Notes under the pieces: generated by a model
Seen by the model: the letters and a program-made list of their open reading frames with translations, nothing else
The model's database searches: none
Told to the model about the DNA's origin: nothing
Translations under genes and position numbers: made by a program
In this document: positions 16,107 to 24,691 of the stretch, one piece after another
How the letters are laid out: every line of letters starts with the position of its first letter
How positions within the stretch are numbered: the first letter of the stretch is position 1
Assembly (NCBI RefSeq): GCF_040605455.1
Contig: NZ_JBEXCV010000053.1
Coordinates: 1 to 52,733, forward strand
Source: Embleya sp040605455
GTDB lineage: Bacteria; Actinomycetota; Actinomycetes; Streptomycetales; Streptomycetaceae
Direction: 5' to 3'
Length of the DNA: 52,733 bases

Positions 16107-16883
16107 TCAGGGACGAGGCAGCGGATTCGGGGTCGACCCGGTGGGGCCGCCCGCAAGCGGCGTCGCTCGGTCCTCGGGCCACCATGGGGAGAGCGAAGTC
16201 GGCGTGGCGTCCTGGTCGGGCGGCCGTACCACGGCGTAGCCCTGCCCCGGCGCAGGACGAAGGTGCGCGGACTCGCCGTTGATGAACGGCGTCAGGAGAT
16301 CCATCTCGCGGTGGTAGACGAACAGCGACGATGTCGTGCCGAATATCGCCGGCCCGTCCAGGACCAGCGGTAGTTCGGCGAGGGCGTAGCCCACGGCCTG
16401 GTCGATCTGCTCCTCGCTCGGCTCCTGCCCGGCGACGCGTCGGACCGCTCCGCGCGCGGTTCGGCGACAGGCGCCGCGCACCGCCTCGTCCGTGTGATAG
16501 GCGTCGCGCACGCGCTTCAGCGAGTGCTGGTACGCGGGGCGTTCGGACAACTGCGTCCAGGTGTGCAGGTGGCGGTCCGGGTCGGCCACACCGGCATTGC
16601 GCAGGCCGCGCCGCGCGGGACTGCGCAGTCGGCCGACGGCGTATCGGGCGCGGCGGGTGGCCTCCGAGGGCTGCACGCCGGCCGCGGTCAGCGTATGCGC
16701 GGCCTCGTCGCCGGGGACGAAGACGTCGACACTCACGAAGTTCGCACAGGCCCACTGCACCAGGGCCTCGACCCTGCGCGGCTTGTAGTAGCTGTTCCAG
16801 GGACTGAGCCCGAGCAGCACGTGCTCCGCATGCTCCAGGACGCTTCGGCTACCGAGCGTGCACGGCCACACCATGAATCCCAT
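16107..16883 (-). CDS. tRNA-dependent cyclodipeptide synthase (CDPS), NYH type
   Basis: 258 residues. It aligns with AlbC-type CDPSs, which divert two aminoacyl-tRNAs to make a 2,5-diketopiperazine. The P1 pocket motif LLGLSPWNSYY carries the nucleophile Ser27 (AlbC Ser37) and Asn30 (AlbC Asn40). YALAE gives Tyr166 and Glu170 (AlbC Tyr178, Glu182). SSLFVYH gives Tyr190-His191, placing it in the NYH subfamily. The conserved end GQGYAVVRPPDQ is present, then a 35-residue Pro-rich tail. AAGGAG lies 9 nt before ATG 16883, making the start very secure. No cyclodipeptide oxidase (AlbA/AlbB), P450 or methyltransferase adjoins; a GT4 enzyme is the only nearby gene on this strand. The amino acids used cannot be predicted reliably by eye. 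Confidence 0.92.
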   Translation of the reverse strand: MGFMVWPCTLGSRSVLEHAEHVLLGLSPWNSYYKPRRVEALVQWACANFVSVDVFVPGDEAAHTLTAAGVQPSEATRRARYAVGRLRSPARRGLRNAGVADPDRHLHTWTQLSERPAYQHSLKRVRDAYHTDEAVRGACRRTARGAVRRVAGQEPSEEQIDQAVGYALAELPLVLDGPAIFGTTSSLFVYHREMDLLTPFINGESAHLRPAPGQGYAVVRPPDQDATPTSLSPWWPEDRATPLAGGPTGSTPNPLPRP

Positions 16884-17319
16884 GCGATCGACTCCTTAGC
16901 GTTCCCTCCATGATTCCATCGGCGGAACGCACTTCCGAACCGGGCCGTTTTGGGCCCGTCGGCATCCATGGAACGTATAAGCGGGTCCGGGATCGGACAA
17001 CCGGGCCGGCGCATTCGTCCCCTTCGTAGGCGACATTCGATCGCGAGCGCGATCCCAGGCCCGGCAAGGGGCGCCATCGCCCGGTCCGGGGGCTCAGCCG
17101 GCGAGAGGGCGCCGGCCCGGTCGCCGGCGAAGTGGGCGAAGGAGGCGGGGAAGACGCGTATTCTCGGCCGAGGAGGGGCGTGATTACGGGGCTTGTCCGG
17201 GTCCTGGGATCGCCCTACGGTGACGGGCGGACCGGTGTGGGGTCGGTCCGGTTTGGCCGCCCGAACGCGTGGGCGGCACCGCTTTGTTCGTGTCCGTGAC
17301 CGAAAGAAGCAGGTGAGTC
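16884..17319. other. divergent intergenic region, no gene seen
   Basis: 436 bp separate the CDPS and the small secreted protein, which diverge. I see no supportable gene. On the minus strand TATACG at about 16982-16977 is a possible -10 for the CDPS, but a matching -35 at good spacing is not clear. Confidence 0.4.
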
Positions 17320-17592
17320 ATGCGCATGTCCCGTCGCATCGCCGCAGCAACCGGCACCCTGGCCCTGGCCCTGGGCGCTCTCGCCGCGGCGGCCCCGACC
17401 TCCCACGCCACCCCGTCCGCGTGCGTGGCCTACCTCGCCGTGGAGGGGTACAGCTCGATGACCACCGGCACCGCCTGCCAGTACGGCGGCAACGGCCCGG
17501 CCGGCGTGTCGGCCTGCCGGACCCTATTGACCGGCGTCGAGGGCGTACCCGTCACGATCGCCCAACGCGCCTGCACGTACGCGGCGGCGTAG
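17320..17592 (+). CDS. small secreted cysteine-containing protein
   Basis: 90-residue product. A twin-Arg-like basic N-terminus (MRMSRR) and Ala/Leu-rich core form a signal peptide with likely cleavage after SHA, near residue 31. The mature part is only about 60 residues. It has four cysteines evenly spaced in ACVAY, ACQYG, ACRTL and ACTYA, suggesting two disulfides in a compact fold. AGGTGA precedes the ATG; a second Met two codons later is also possible. It resembles small secreted proteins scattered in streptomycetes, but no function is known to me. Confidence 0.8.
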   Translation: MRMSRRIAAATGTLALALGALAAAAPTSHATPSACVAYLAVEGYSSMTTGTACQYGGNGPAGVSACRTLLTGVEGVPVTIAQRACTYAAA

Positions 17593-17729
17593 AGCCGGCC
17601 GGCAGGCCGCCACTACTTCCGCTCCGAACAGGCCGACGTCGCACGTGCCCCGCCGCCCGGAGCGCCGGCCACGGCGCCCCGTCACGCCGCCGCCCCGGCG
17701 CGCGCCGGGATGCCCGCGTGTCCGCACCG

Positions 17730-18707
17730 TCACCGCGGGTTCTCCTGTCGAGGAACGATCACCAGCGGCCCGGGCGCGTGGTGGATCAGACCATGGGTGA
17801 CCGAGCCGAGGAGCATGCCGCGGAAGTTGCCCACGCCCCGGGAGCCGACCACCAGGCACAGGGCGTCCTGGGCGGCGTCGGCGAGTCCGCGGACACGGTG
17901 GCCGAGGATCGTGACGCGCTCCACCGGTACGTCCGGGTACTTCTCACTCCACCCGGCGAGCGATTCACTCAGGCGGATCAGCGCCTCCTCGACCTCGGAC
18001 TCGCTACCGAAGGCGGCGACCATGTCCGGCGTCGGCGGGCGGACCAGGACGGTTCGCAGGGCGGCGCCGCGCAGCGAGGCGGTCTGGAAGGCGTAGCCGA
18101 CGGCGGGTTCGGAGCCGGCCGAGCCGTCGACGCCGACCACCACCGTCGGCGCCACACCCGCGGCGGGTTCGGGCCCGCGCACCACCGCCACGGGGCACGG
18201 CGCATGCGCACTCACCGGGACCGCGATGCTGCCCGTGGTGAACAGTTCCGTCAGGGCCGACAACCGGCGCGAGCCGAGCACGAGCATGGACGCGTCGGGT
18301 GCCTCACCGCGCAACACGTCCACCGGGCGGCCCTCGACCGTCGTCAGGCTCACCTCGAGACCCGCCCGGCCGGTGATCGCCACGGCGGCCGCCTTCTCCA
18401 ACAGCGCGTCGTCGGCCAGGCGGCGACGCTCGGCCCAACTGGGACGGGGGACGGTGGCCCCGGCCCCGGCCTCGTGATACGTGTCGAACGCCCAGTCGAA
18501 CGCGTGGGCGGTGTGCAACCGGCCATCGTGCCGGGCGGCCCGGTACGCGGCCTCCGCTCCCGCCGGCTCGGCCGGCCATTCCGACGCGTGCACGAGCCGC
18601 AGCGGCAGCCCGTGCCGTACGGCCTCGTCCGCGGCCCAACCGACGGCGAGCAGGCCCGCCGCCGAATTCTCCACTCCGGCCACCACGGGCCGACGTCCGG
18701 TTGTCAT
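17730..18707 (-). CDS. tandem universal stress protein (UspA) family
   Basis: 325 residues made of two UspA domains (about 5-155 and 165-322). Each begins with the VVAGV or VVVGVDGS strand and loop and ends with the nucleotide-binding motif G-x2-G-x9-G(S/T). In the second it is the classic VVGSRGVGNFRGMLLGS; in the first it is degenerate, VLGSRRLSALTELFTTGS. The second domain is the more likely ATP binder. Such proteins accumulate under stress and hypoxia in actinobacteria. The gene appears monocistronic and converges on the small secreted protein gene. Confidence 0.93.
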   Translation of the reverse strand: MTTGRRPVVAGVENSAAGLLAVGWAADEAVRHGLPLRLVHASEWPAEPAGAEAAYRAARHDGRLHTAHAFDWAFDTYHEAGAGATVPRPSWAERRRLADDALLEKAAAVAITGRAGLEVSLTTVEGRPVDVLRGEAPDASMLVLGSRRLSALTELFTTGSIAVPVSAHAPCPVAVVRGPEPAAGVAPTVVVGVDGSAGSEPAVGYAFQTASLRGAALRTVLVRPPTPDMVAAFGSESEVEEALIRLSESLAGWSEKYPDVPVERVTILGHRVRGLADAAQDALCLVVGSRGVGNFRGMLLGSVTHGLIHHAPGPLVIVPRQENPR

Positions 18708-19040
18708 GACAGCTCCCGATCACCCTGGGGAACCCGCCTCGAATGCGGTGCTGACTTCCACTGTCTCTCCGCGAGCGCCTCCGTGCCGCGCCAGGCGGCT
18801 CCGCGACGCCCTTGGGGAACGGCGCCGAGCGCCGCCCGCACAGGACCCGAGGTCACGCTCTTCGGACACCATCGGCACCGTGCGCATCATCGGCACCACG
18901 GGCCCCTTCCACGCTCCCGACACCGCAAGCATCATCACGGATACCTTCGGTCACGCCCTCGGATCCCCGGACGGCCGGCTGACGTCGCCGGACCCATGCG
19001 CCCGAATGCCCTGACCCCTACCCCACGGGTCATGCGGTGA
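18708..19040. other. 333-bp gap, no gene seen
   Basis: This stretch lies upstream of the stress-protein gene and downstream of the Lrp gene. Open frames here have poor codon bias and read like noise. I see no terminator hairpin or clear promoter. Confidence 0.4.
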
Positions 19041-19526
19041 TCACGACGATGCGTCGTGCTCGGCGGAGTCGGCGGACAGCAGCGGCCGTTCGAACACCGT
19101 GCGCAGCACGATCGTGGTGCCGGTCGCGCGGATCACCGGCACCGACCGGATGCGGTCGAGCGTGTCGGCCAGGTCGGCCGTGGACGCGACCCGGACCTTG
19201 ATCCACAAGCAGTCCTCGCCCGCGACCTCGTGTGCCTCCAGGACGGCCGGCTCGCGTCGGATCGCCGCCTCCACCTGGTCGCGGGCCGCCCTTCCGGCGT
19301 CGAAGCGCAACGCGATGAACGCGGCGGTGCCGGCCTCGACCGCCGCGGGCGCGAAGGCCGCGTGGTAGCCGGTGATCACCCCGTCGCGCTCCAGCCGCTG
19401 GAGGCGATCGCGGACCGCCGGTTCGGACAGGTCCACCGACTTGGCGAGCGCGCGTACGGTCCGCCGCCCGTCGTTGCTCAGCGCGCGCAGCAACGCCCGG
19501 TCGATGTCGTCCAACGGCCGTGTCAT
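19041..19526 (-). CDS. Lrp/AsnC family transcriptional regulator
   Basis: 161 residues. The N-terminal winged helix-turn-helix (about 1-60) shows the AsnC pattern LDDIDRALLRALSNDGRRTVRALAKSVDLSEPAVRDRLQRLERDGVITGY. The C-terminal RAM/AsnC ligand-binding ferredoxin-like domain spans about 65-150. ATG 19526 is preceded by AAGGGGA. It is divergent from an EamA exporter with only 79 bp between starts. That arrangement strongly suggests it controls that exporter in response to an amino acid, and itself. Confidence 0.93.
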   Translation of the reverse strand: MTRPLDDIDRALLRALSNDGRRTVRALAKSVDLSEPAVRDRLQRLERDGVITGYHAAFAPAAVEAGTAAFIALRFDAGRAARDQVEAAIRREPAVLEAHEVAGEDCLWIKVRVASTADLADTLDRIRSVPVIRATGTTIVLRTVFERPLLSADSAEHDASS

Positions 19527-19605
19527 CGAATCCCCTTGTTTCCGCGAATGAGATGGACCTACCCTAAAAAAGGCTAGCAGCCAGTTCCACTTAACTTACT
19601 GAGGT

Positions 19606-20628
19606 ATGGGGATCACCTTGTCTCCTCTAATGAGGGATCGACTGTTGCCCTGGGTCGCGCTCGTGACCGTCTGGATACTGTGGGGTTCGACGTATCTGGG
19701 CATCCGGTACACGATCGAGACGATCCCGCCGCTGCTCGCGGCCGGCGCCAGATTCCTGATCGCGGGACTGCTGATGTTCGCGGTCGTCGGGCCCCGGCAC
19801 GCGCGCGGCACGCAGCGACCGACCTGGCCGCACCTGCGCTCGGCGGCGATCATCGGCGGTCTGCTCCTGGTCGGCGGCAACGGCCTGGTGAGCCTGGGCG
19901 AACAACACCTCGATTCGGGCTTCGCCGCGCTGATCGTGGCCACGGTGCCGGTGTGGATGGTGCTGATCAACGCGCTGGTGACCAGGACGCGTGTGTCGGG
20001 CCCGGTCCTGCTCGCTCTACTCCTGGGCACCATCGGCATCGGAGTCCTGGTCGGTGGCCCGGGCGGCGACGTGCACGCGGGCGGCACGGTGATGGTCCTG
20101 ATCGCGTGCGTGCTGTGGGCGGCCGGCTCGGTGTACGCGCGGACCGCGCCGATGCCCAGGCATCCGCTCGTGGTCGCCTCGCTGGAGATGATCACCGCGG
20201 GCGTGGCCCTGCTCGTCCTGGCCGCGCTGCGCGGCGAGTTCGGCCGACTGCACGTGGCCGACATCTCGACCGCCTCGTGGCTCGGCCTGACCTGGCTCGT
20301 GTTCGCGGGTTCGATCGTCGCGTTCAGCGCGTACATGTACGTCAACAGCGTGCTGCCCAACGACACGGTGGCGACCTACGCGTACGTCAACCCGGTCATC
20401 GCGGTGCTGCTCGGCGCCGCGATCGCGGGCGAGTCGGTGGGCCTGAACGTCTACCTCGGTGGAGCGATCATCGTCGCCTCGGTGGCCCTGATCGTCGCCA
20501 CCCGCTCCCGCGATGCCCGCTCGCCCGCGCCGACCTCCCGGTCCACCGCTGCCGAGGAGGCCGGCACGGCGGCGGCCGAGTTCCCGAAGCCGGCCGAGGA
20601 GCCGCCGAGGGTGGAGCCGGCCAGGTAG
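19606..20628 (+). CDS. EamA family (DMT) transporter
   Basis: 340-residue membrane protein with ten hydrophobic segments in two EamA repeats. It starts VALVTVWILWGSTYLGIRYTIE, and the second repeat contains SWLGLTWLVFAGSIVAFSAYMYV and the NPVIAVLLGAAI signature near the end. The last 40 residues are a charged cytoplasmic tail. Family members export amino acids or other metabolites. The short, AT-rich divergent region (CCTAAAAAAGG near 19563) shared with an Lrp-type regulator points to amino-acid-responsive export. GAGG is very close to ATG 19606, so the start could be slightly later, at Met 19630. Confidence 0.9.
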   Translation: MGITLSPLMRDRLLPWVALVTVWILWGSTYLGIRYTIETIPPLLAAGARFLIAGLLMFAVVGPRHARGTQRPTWPHLRSAAIIGGLLLVGGNGLVSLGEQHLDSGFAALIVATVPVWMVLINALVTRTRVSGPVLLALLLGTIGIGVLVGGPGGDVHAGGTVMVLIACVLWAAGSVYARTAPMPRHPLVVASLEMITAGVALLVLAALRGEFGRLHVADISTASWLGLTWLVFAGSIVAFSAYMYVNSVLPNDTVATYAYVNPVIAVLLGAAIAGESVGLNVYLGGAIIVASVALIVATRSRDARSPAPTSRSTAAEEAGTAAAEFPKPAEEPPRVEPAR

Positions 20629-20692
20629 GCCGCGGCCGGCCCGGCGGTATATCGGTTGAGAGCCGTGGGACGGCCGATTAGCGTGGCCGGTC

Positions 20693-21508
20693 ATGACGAA
20701 GATCCCCGCCTCGACAAACTGGCGCGTGGCCAACCGGGCCAACTGGGACGAGCGCGTTCCGATCCACACCGCGAGCGAGTTCTACGACGTCGCCGGTTTC
20801 GTCGCCGGCAAGGACGCGCTGCGCGACTTCGAACTCGCCGAGGTGGGTGATGTCGCCGGCCGCACACTGCTCCATCTCCAGTGCCACATCGGCCTGGACA
20901 CCCTGTCGTGGGCCCGCCGCGGAGCCGTCGTCACCGGCCTCGACTTCTCCGAGCCGGCCGTGGCCGCCGCGGGCGACCTCGCCGCGCGGATCGGGGTCGA
21001 CACGGCCCGGTTCGTCGCCTCCGACGTCTACGACGCGGTCGACACCCTCGAAGGCCGGACCTTCGACATCGTCTACACCGGACTGGGTGCGCTGTGCTGG
21101 CTCCCGGACGTCGACCGCTGGGCCCGTACCGTGGCGGACCTGGTCGCACCGGGCGGCTTCCTCTACCTGGCCGAGTTCCACCCGTTCGCCGACGTCCTGG
21201 CCGAAGACGGCCGCACCGTCGAGCTGGACTACTTTCGCCGCGACGCGCTGATGTGGGACGAGCCGGGCACCTATGCCGACATGGCCGCGCCGACCTCCGC
21301 GAACGTCACGTTCGAGTGGCAACACGGCATCGGCGACGTGGTCAGCGCCCTGACGGCCGCCGGCCTGCGCCTGGAGTTCCTGCACGAACACGACTTCTCA
21401 CTCTTCGCCCGCTTCCCGATCCTGGAACGGAACGACGGCATCTACCGCTTCCCAGCGGACCAACCGCGTGTGCCGCTGATCTACTCTCTGCGGGCGACGA
21501 AGGCGTAG
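20693..21508 (+). CDS. class I SAM-dependent methyltransferase
   Basis: 271 residues with a Rossmann-type methyltransferase fold. Motif I is degenerate, TLLHLQCHIGLDTLSWARRGAVVTGLDFSEPAV; the LQCHIGxDTLSWARxGAxVTGLDFS pattern defines a subgroup common in actinomycetes. Later segments FDIVYTGLGALCWLPDVDRWA and LVAPGGFLYLAEFHPF are motifs II-III. The C-terminal 100 residues form a cap-like extension. The substrate is unknown. A coding-like fragment lies immediately downstream in another frame. Confidence 0.9.
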   Translation: MTKIPASTNWRVANRANWDERVPIHTASEFYDVAGFVAGKDALRDFELAEVGDVAGRTLLHLQCHIGLDTLSWARRGAVVTGLDFSEPAVAAAGDLAARIGVDTARFVASDVYDAVDTLEGRTFDIVYTGLGALCWLPDVDRWARTVADLVAPGGFLYLAEFHPFADVLAEDGRTVELDYFRRDALMWDEPGTYADMAAPTSANVTFEWQHGIGDVVSALTAAGLRLEFLHEHDFSLFARFPILERNDGIYRFPADQPRVPLIYSLRATKA

Positions 21509-21510
21509 CC

Positions 21511-21849
21511 GAAACGGCCGGCATACTCGGCCGCTCGGACCCGGACCTGGTCCGAGCGGCAACGGCGAGCTGTGCGGACGAGGCCCTGAAGTCCCTCGGG
21601 ATCGAAGCCGTCACGGTGTCCGAGTTCGGCCACGGGCTGCCGTCGCCGCTGCCGTACACCGATCGGCGCGGTCACGGCGTCCAGCCGCCGGATGCCTGCG
21701 CCGTCGCATTCGCGCGGTACGAGGCCGCGGCCGAGGAGCAACTCGCCGCCTTGGACGGCGAGGTGCGCGAGGCGGTCGAGGAGATCGGCGGATGGCTCAG
21801 CGAAGCCCGCGCGCACCCGGGCCGCGGAGTCGTGGGCTTCCTGCCGTGA
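21511..21849 (+). pseudogene. gene fragment without a start codon, unknown family
   Basis: About 110 codons downstream of the methyltransferase show strong coding bias, with G/C in most third positions, and read ILGRSDPDLVRAATASCADE through EEIGGWLSEARAHPG to VVGFLP. No ATG, GTG or TTG occurs where the coding signal begins; the first GTG in frame (21616) would leave only 77 codons and discard coding-like sequence. It is best read as the 3' part of a gene whose beginning was lost. I do not recognise the family. Confidence 0.5.
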
Positions 21850-21940
21850 CGCCCCGGGTCGCCGAACGGCCGGGTAGCACGTCCAGGCCGTCTCTTCGCC
21901 CTGTCCGCGGCCGTTGCCGCAGCTCCTTCCGCCGGGCGGG

Positions 21941-22525
21941 TCAGCGCTCCGGATGGCCCGGGGCGAGGTCTTGGACATCGGCGTAGGTCAGCAGGTCGGT
22001 CCGGGTCGGGTCCGAATGCTCCGGGACCTCGATCGGCGCGAGGACGATAGCGGTGTGGTCGCCGAGGTCGACCGCGTCCACGACCCGACCCACGAAGCGC
22101 CGGGGGCAGTCGGTCAGCAGCGGGACGCCTGCGGGGCCCTCGGTCCACGCGCAGTGCGCGAACTTGTCCATCCGGTCGCCGGTTTCCTCACCGAACAGGG
22201 CCGCGAGCGGGTGTTGACGCGAATCCGGCGCGTGCACCGCGAGTACGGGTGCGGCGGTGGCGACGCCGTGGGTGTGGTTGAGGGTGGAGACGCAGACCAG
22301 GAATCGAGGCGGTTCGATGCTGCACTGGGTGGCGAAGCCGACCAGGCAGCCGGAGCGCTCGCCGGTGTCCGGTCGGGCCGCCGTGACGATGAACATCGGG
22401 TAGTCGAGCGCCGCCACGAAGGCGTCGAAATCGGCGCGGTCACCGGGATCGAGACCGGAGTCGGAATCGGTACGGGGACCGGGACCCGCCGGCTCCGTGC
22501 GACCGCTCCGCGAGTTGTCCACCAT
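21941..22525 (-). CDS. flavin reductase family protein (FMN-binding)
   Basis: 194 residues with the split-barrel flavin reductase-like domain: DFDAFVAALDYPMFIVTAA, SGCLVGFATQCSIEPPRFLVCVSTLNHT, and the C-terminal GDHTAIVLAPIEV strand. Members bind FMN and use NAD(P)H to supply reduced flavin to monooxygenases, or act on other substrates. ATG 22525 is chosen because GAGGAGG lies about 7 nt upstream; GTG 22531 is the alternative. It could serve LLM monooxygenases elsewhere, but it is not linked to the pair at 3121-5773. Confidence 0.87.
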   Translation of the reverse strand: MVDNSRSGRTEPAGPGPRTDSDSGLDPGDRADFDAFVAALDYPMFIVTAARPDTGERSGCLVGFATQCSIEPPRFLVCVSTLNHTHGVATAAPVLAVHAPDSRQHPLAALFGEETGDRMDKFAHCAWTEGPAGVPLLTDCPRRFVGRVVDAVDLGDHTAIVLAPIEVPEHSDPTRTDLLTYADVQDLAPGHPER

Positions 22526-22531
22526 GCCCAC

Positions 22532-22984
22532 CCTCCTCGTTCCGCCCGTCGCGACCCGAGGGGTTACTGCCCGCCACCACCGCTCCTACGCTCCCTCACG
22601 TATACGCTCCGCCCACCGCACGAACACGGACGCACGGGAAGCGCGTACGTGCCGCTACGGCCCGCGCCGCGACCCGCTACGGATGCACCTCCCCTTGAGG
22701 ACCTCGTCGACCGCGTTGCGCGGCCCGTGCACGGCCACACCCACGGCCGGCACGGAGACCTCGCCCGAGCCTGCTGCCGCGCGCGACGGATGCGCGTGTA
22801 TGCCACGCCCGGCGGTGGTTCGGGGCAACCACGCTCCGAGGGCCCGGACTTCGTGTCTGCGATGGTGGATTCGGCCGGTGTCGCGCGCCGATCGGGCGCG
22901 GACACGAGGGTCCGCGATGCGGCGCGCCTGTCGACGGGGGTGGACGGAGCCGTTCGAGCTCTGCGAACTCCCGGCTCTGCGCGC
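22532..22984. other. 453-bp stretch without a supported gene
   Basis: No complete gene is seen. On the minus strand around 22680-22770 one frame reads EVSVPAVGVAVHGPRNAVDE, which has a protein-like look, but no start or wider context supports it. Together with the methyltransferase remnant next to it, this looks like a decaying region. Confidence 0.35.
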
Positions 22985-23128
22985 CTAGTTGGCCACGTCG
23001 GGCGGAAAGCCGAATACGTTCCGGAACAGCGCCAACATGCCTCCCGGGCGCAGCACTCGGGCGGCCTTGGCCGTCCCCGCGACCGGGTCGATCCAGTGCC
23101 AGGCCTGGCCGGCGACGACCGCGTCCGC
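22985..23128 (-). pseudogene. C-terminal remnant of a SAM-dependent methyltransferase
   Basis: About 47 codons ending at 22985 read DAVVAGQAWHWIDPVAG, KAARVLRPGGMLALF and RNVFGFPPDVAN. This is the characteristic motif II to post-II part of class I methyltransferases of the GQAxHW type. The SAM-binding N-terminal half is missing; upstream sequence in this frame is low-complexity Gly/Val/Asp noise. A stop follows soon after PPDVAN, so the C-terminal cap is missing too. It is a broken gene. Confidence 0.7.
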
Positions 23129-23319
23129 ATCACAGCCGACGCCGACGTCGACACCCTCGCACCCACCCTGATCGGCACCGGACACATGCTCTTCGCCGAT
23201 CGAACGGGCACCCCACCTCCCACCGGGACCCGACAAACCAGCCCAGTCCCGCAACCGCCCGAACCCGCACACCGATCACCGGATCGAGCCGTGTCGGTGG
23301 CCCATGCGAAGGTTACGGG

Positions 23320-23904
23320 GTGCACATCAAGGGATACGAGCCAGGCCCGTTGGTGGCGGGGGAATCGTTCTTGGCTCGCCCTGGCTTCTGGGCGAACCAC
23401 CTTCTGGGGTTCGGCGGTATCGGATCGGGTGGCGTGTATCCCGCTCCGGAGTGGTTCGGCGACGACGGCGCCGATACCGATGCCCTGTCGGAGCTCCTCC
23501 TCGATGCCGACCGTTGGCCGGTGTTTCGGATACCCGCCGCGGCCGGCCCCGGTGCCGTGGTGATCTACCGCAACATGGTCGGCGACTACGGCACCGACTA
23601 CCTCCTCACCCATCCGGGCCGGAGCCACGCACACCGGATCGCCTGCTGGGACGGAGACTTCACGGGTACCGGGCTCACGTGGCCCGAACTCGTCCGCATC
23701 GCCGACAACCCCGCACCCGCGGCCGACGGTGTCCGGGATCCCGCCGCCCGCCTCCTGCTCGTCCTTCCTCTCCTCGCCGACCCGGAGGTGCCGACGCAGG
23801 CACCGACACGCCTCAGCGCCGCCCTGACCGCAGTGGGAGCCCCTCGGGCCACCGCCCCACGCACGGCGGAATACCTGCTCACCCACCTGGCGACGAGACG
23901 GTGA
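23320..23904 (+). CDS. hypothetical protein, conserved-looking
   Basis: 194 residues from GTG 23320, with AAGG upstream. The sequence is soluble, with no signal or membrane segment. It is rich in aromatic and acidic residues in the first 130 (GFWANHLLGFGGIGSGGVYP, PVFRIPAAAGPGAVVIYRNMVGDYGTDYLL, RIACWDGDFTGTGLTWPEL), then has an Ala/Leu-rich helical C-terminus. Codon bias is strongly actinomycete. It resembles uncharacterised streptomycete proteins with suspected immunity- or SMI1/KNR4-like folds, but I cannot confirm that. A DUF1990 gene follows 49 bp later in the same direction. Confidence 0.7.
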   Translation: MHIKGYEPGPLVAGESFLARPGFWANHLLGFGGIGSGGVYPAPEWFGDDGADTDALSELLLDADRWPVFRIPAAAGPGAVVIYRNMVGDYGTDYLLTHPGRSHAHRIACWDGDFTGTGLTWPELVRIADNPAPAADGVRDPAARLLLVLPLLADPEVPTQAPTRLSAALTAVGAPRATAPRTAEYLLTHLATRR

Positions 23905-23953
23905 GCCCCCGGCCAGGGGCGGCGCGTCGGTGTGGGTGGGGCGAGGGAGGACA

Positions 23954-24496
23954 ATGGCACGTATGCCCGGACCCCTGACCTACCCCGAGGTCGGCGCGAC
24001 GTTGCGTGTCGCCGCGCCGATGCCGCCCGGATACCACCACGTCGAGCGTCGCGTTCGGGTCGGCGAGGGGGCCGAGGTGTTCCGGCGGGTCGCGGACGGT
24101 GTGCTGGCATGGGAGGTGTTGCGCGGGGCGGGGCTCGACGTGCGGGCCGATGCGAGCCGTGTCGTGGAGGGGGCCGAGGTGACGTCGACGCTGCGGCTGG
24201 GCCCGGTCCGCCTCGGCGCGCCGTGTCGGGTGGTCGGCGTGTTCGACGAATCGGATCGGGCCGGCTTCGCGTACGGCACGCTGCGTGGGCACCCCGAGTC
24301 GGGTGAGGAGGCGTTCCTGGTCGACCGCGAACCCGACGACGTCGTGTGGTTCACCGTCCGCGCCTTCAGCCGTCCCGGCGCGTGGTGGTCGTACCTGGGC
24401 GGCCCCGCCGCCCGCGCGATCCAGCACCGCGTGACCACCCGCTACCTTGCCGCGGCCTGCCGGCTCGCCGACACGACGCGACCCCGAAACGCATGA
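23954..24496 (+). CDS. DUF1990 family protein
   Basis: 180 residues from ATG 23954, with GGGAGG just upstream. It matches the DUF1990 pattern: PLTYPEVGAT near the start, GYHHVERRVRVGEGAEVFRRVADGVLAWEV, then FAYGTLRGHPESGEEAFLVDREPDDVVWFTVRAFSRPGAWW, and a C-terminal helix IQHRVTTRYLAAA. The family is widespread in actinobacteria. A lipid-like or START-like fold has been suggested, with no firm function. It sits between a hypothetical gene and a DHFR-like gene in the same direction. Confidence 0.9.
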   Translation: MARMPGPLTYPEVGATLRVAAPMPPGYHHVERRVRVGEGAEVFRRVADGVLAWEVLRGAGLDVRADASRVVEGAEVTSTLRLGPVRLGAPCRVVGVFDESDRAGFAYGTLRGHPESGEEAFLVDREPDDVVWFTVRAFSRPGAWWSYLGGPAARAIQHRVTTRYLAAACRLADTTRPRNA

Positions 24497-24691
24497 CGGC
24501 CACCGACACGCCTCGGGCGGTGGGCCGCCCAGCGCCTCCGCGGTGGCACGGGTCGCGGGTACGCCCTTGTGCGTGGTTGTGCCTTCGAATCGTCGGGTCA
24601 GCGATGAGTTCGGGCCGTCGCCGGCGTCTGATTCGATGACGGGGTTCACACACCACGGGGTACCCACCGCGACATCGACCTGGAGAGCGTC

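Noticed and set aside
21941..22525. Flavin reductase as dedicated partner of the LLM monooxygenases at 3121-5773
   Set aside because: It is 16 kb away, on the other strand and without a riboswitch or leader peptide. A partnership is possible but unsupported.
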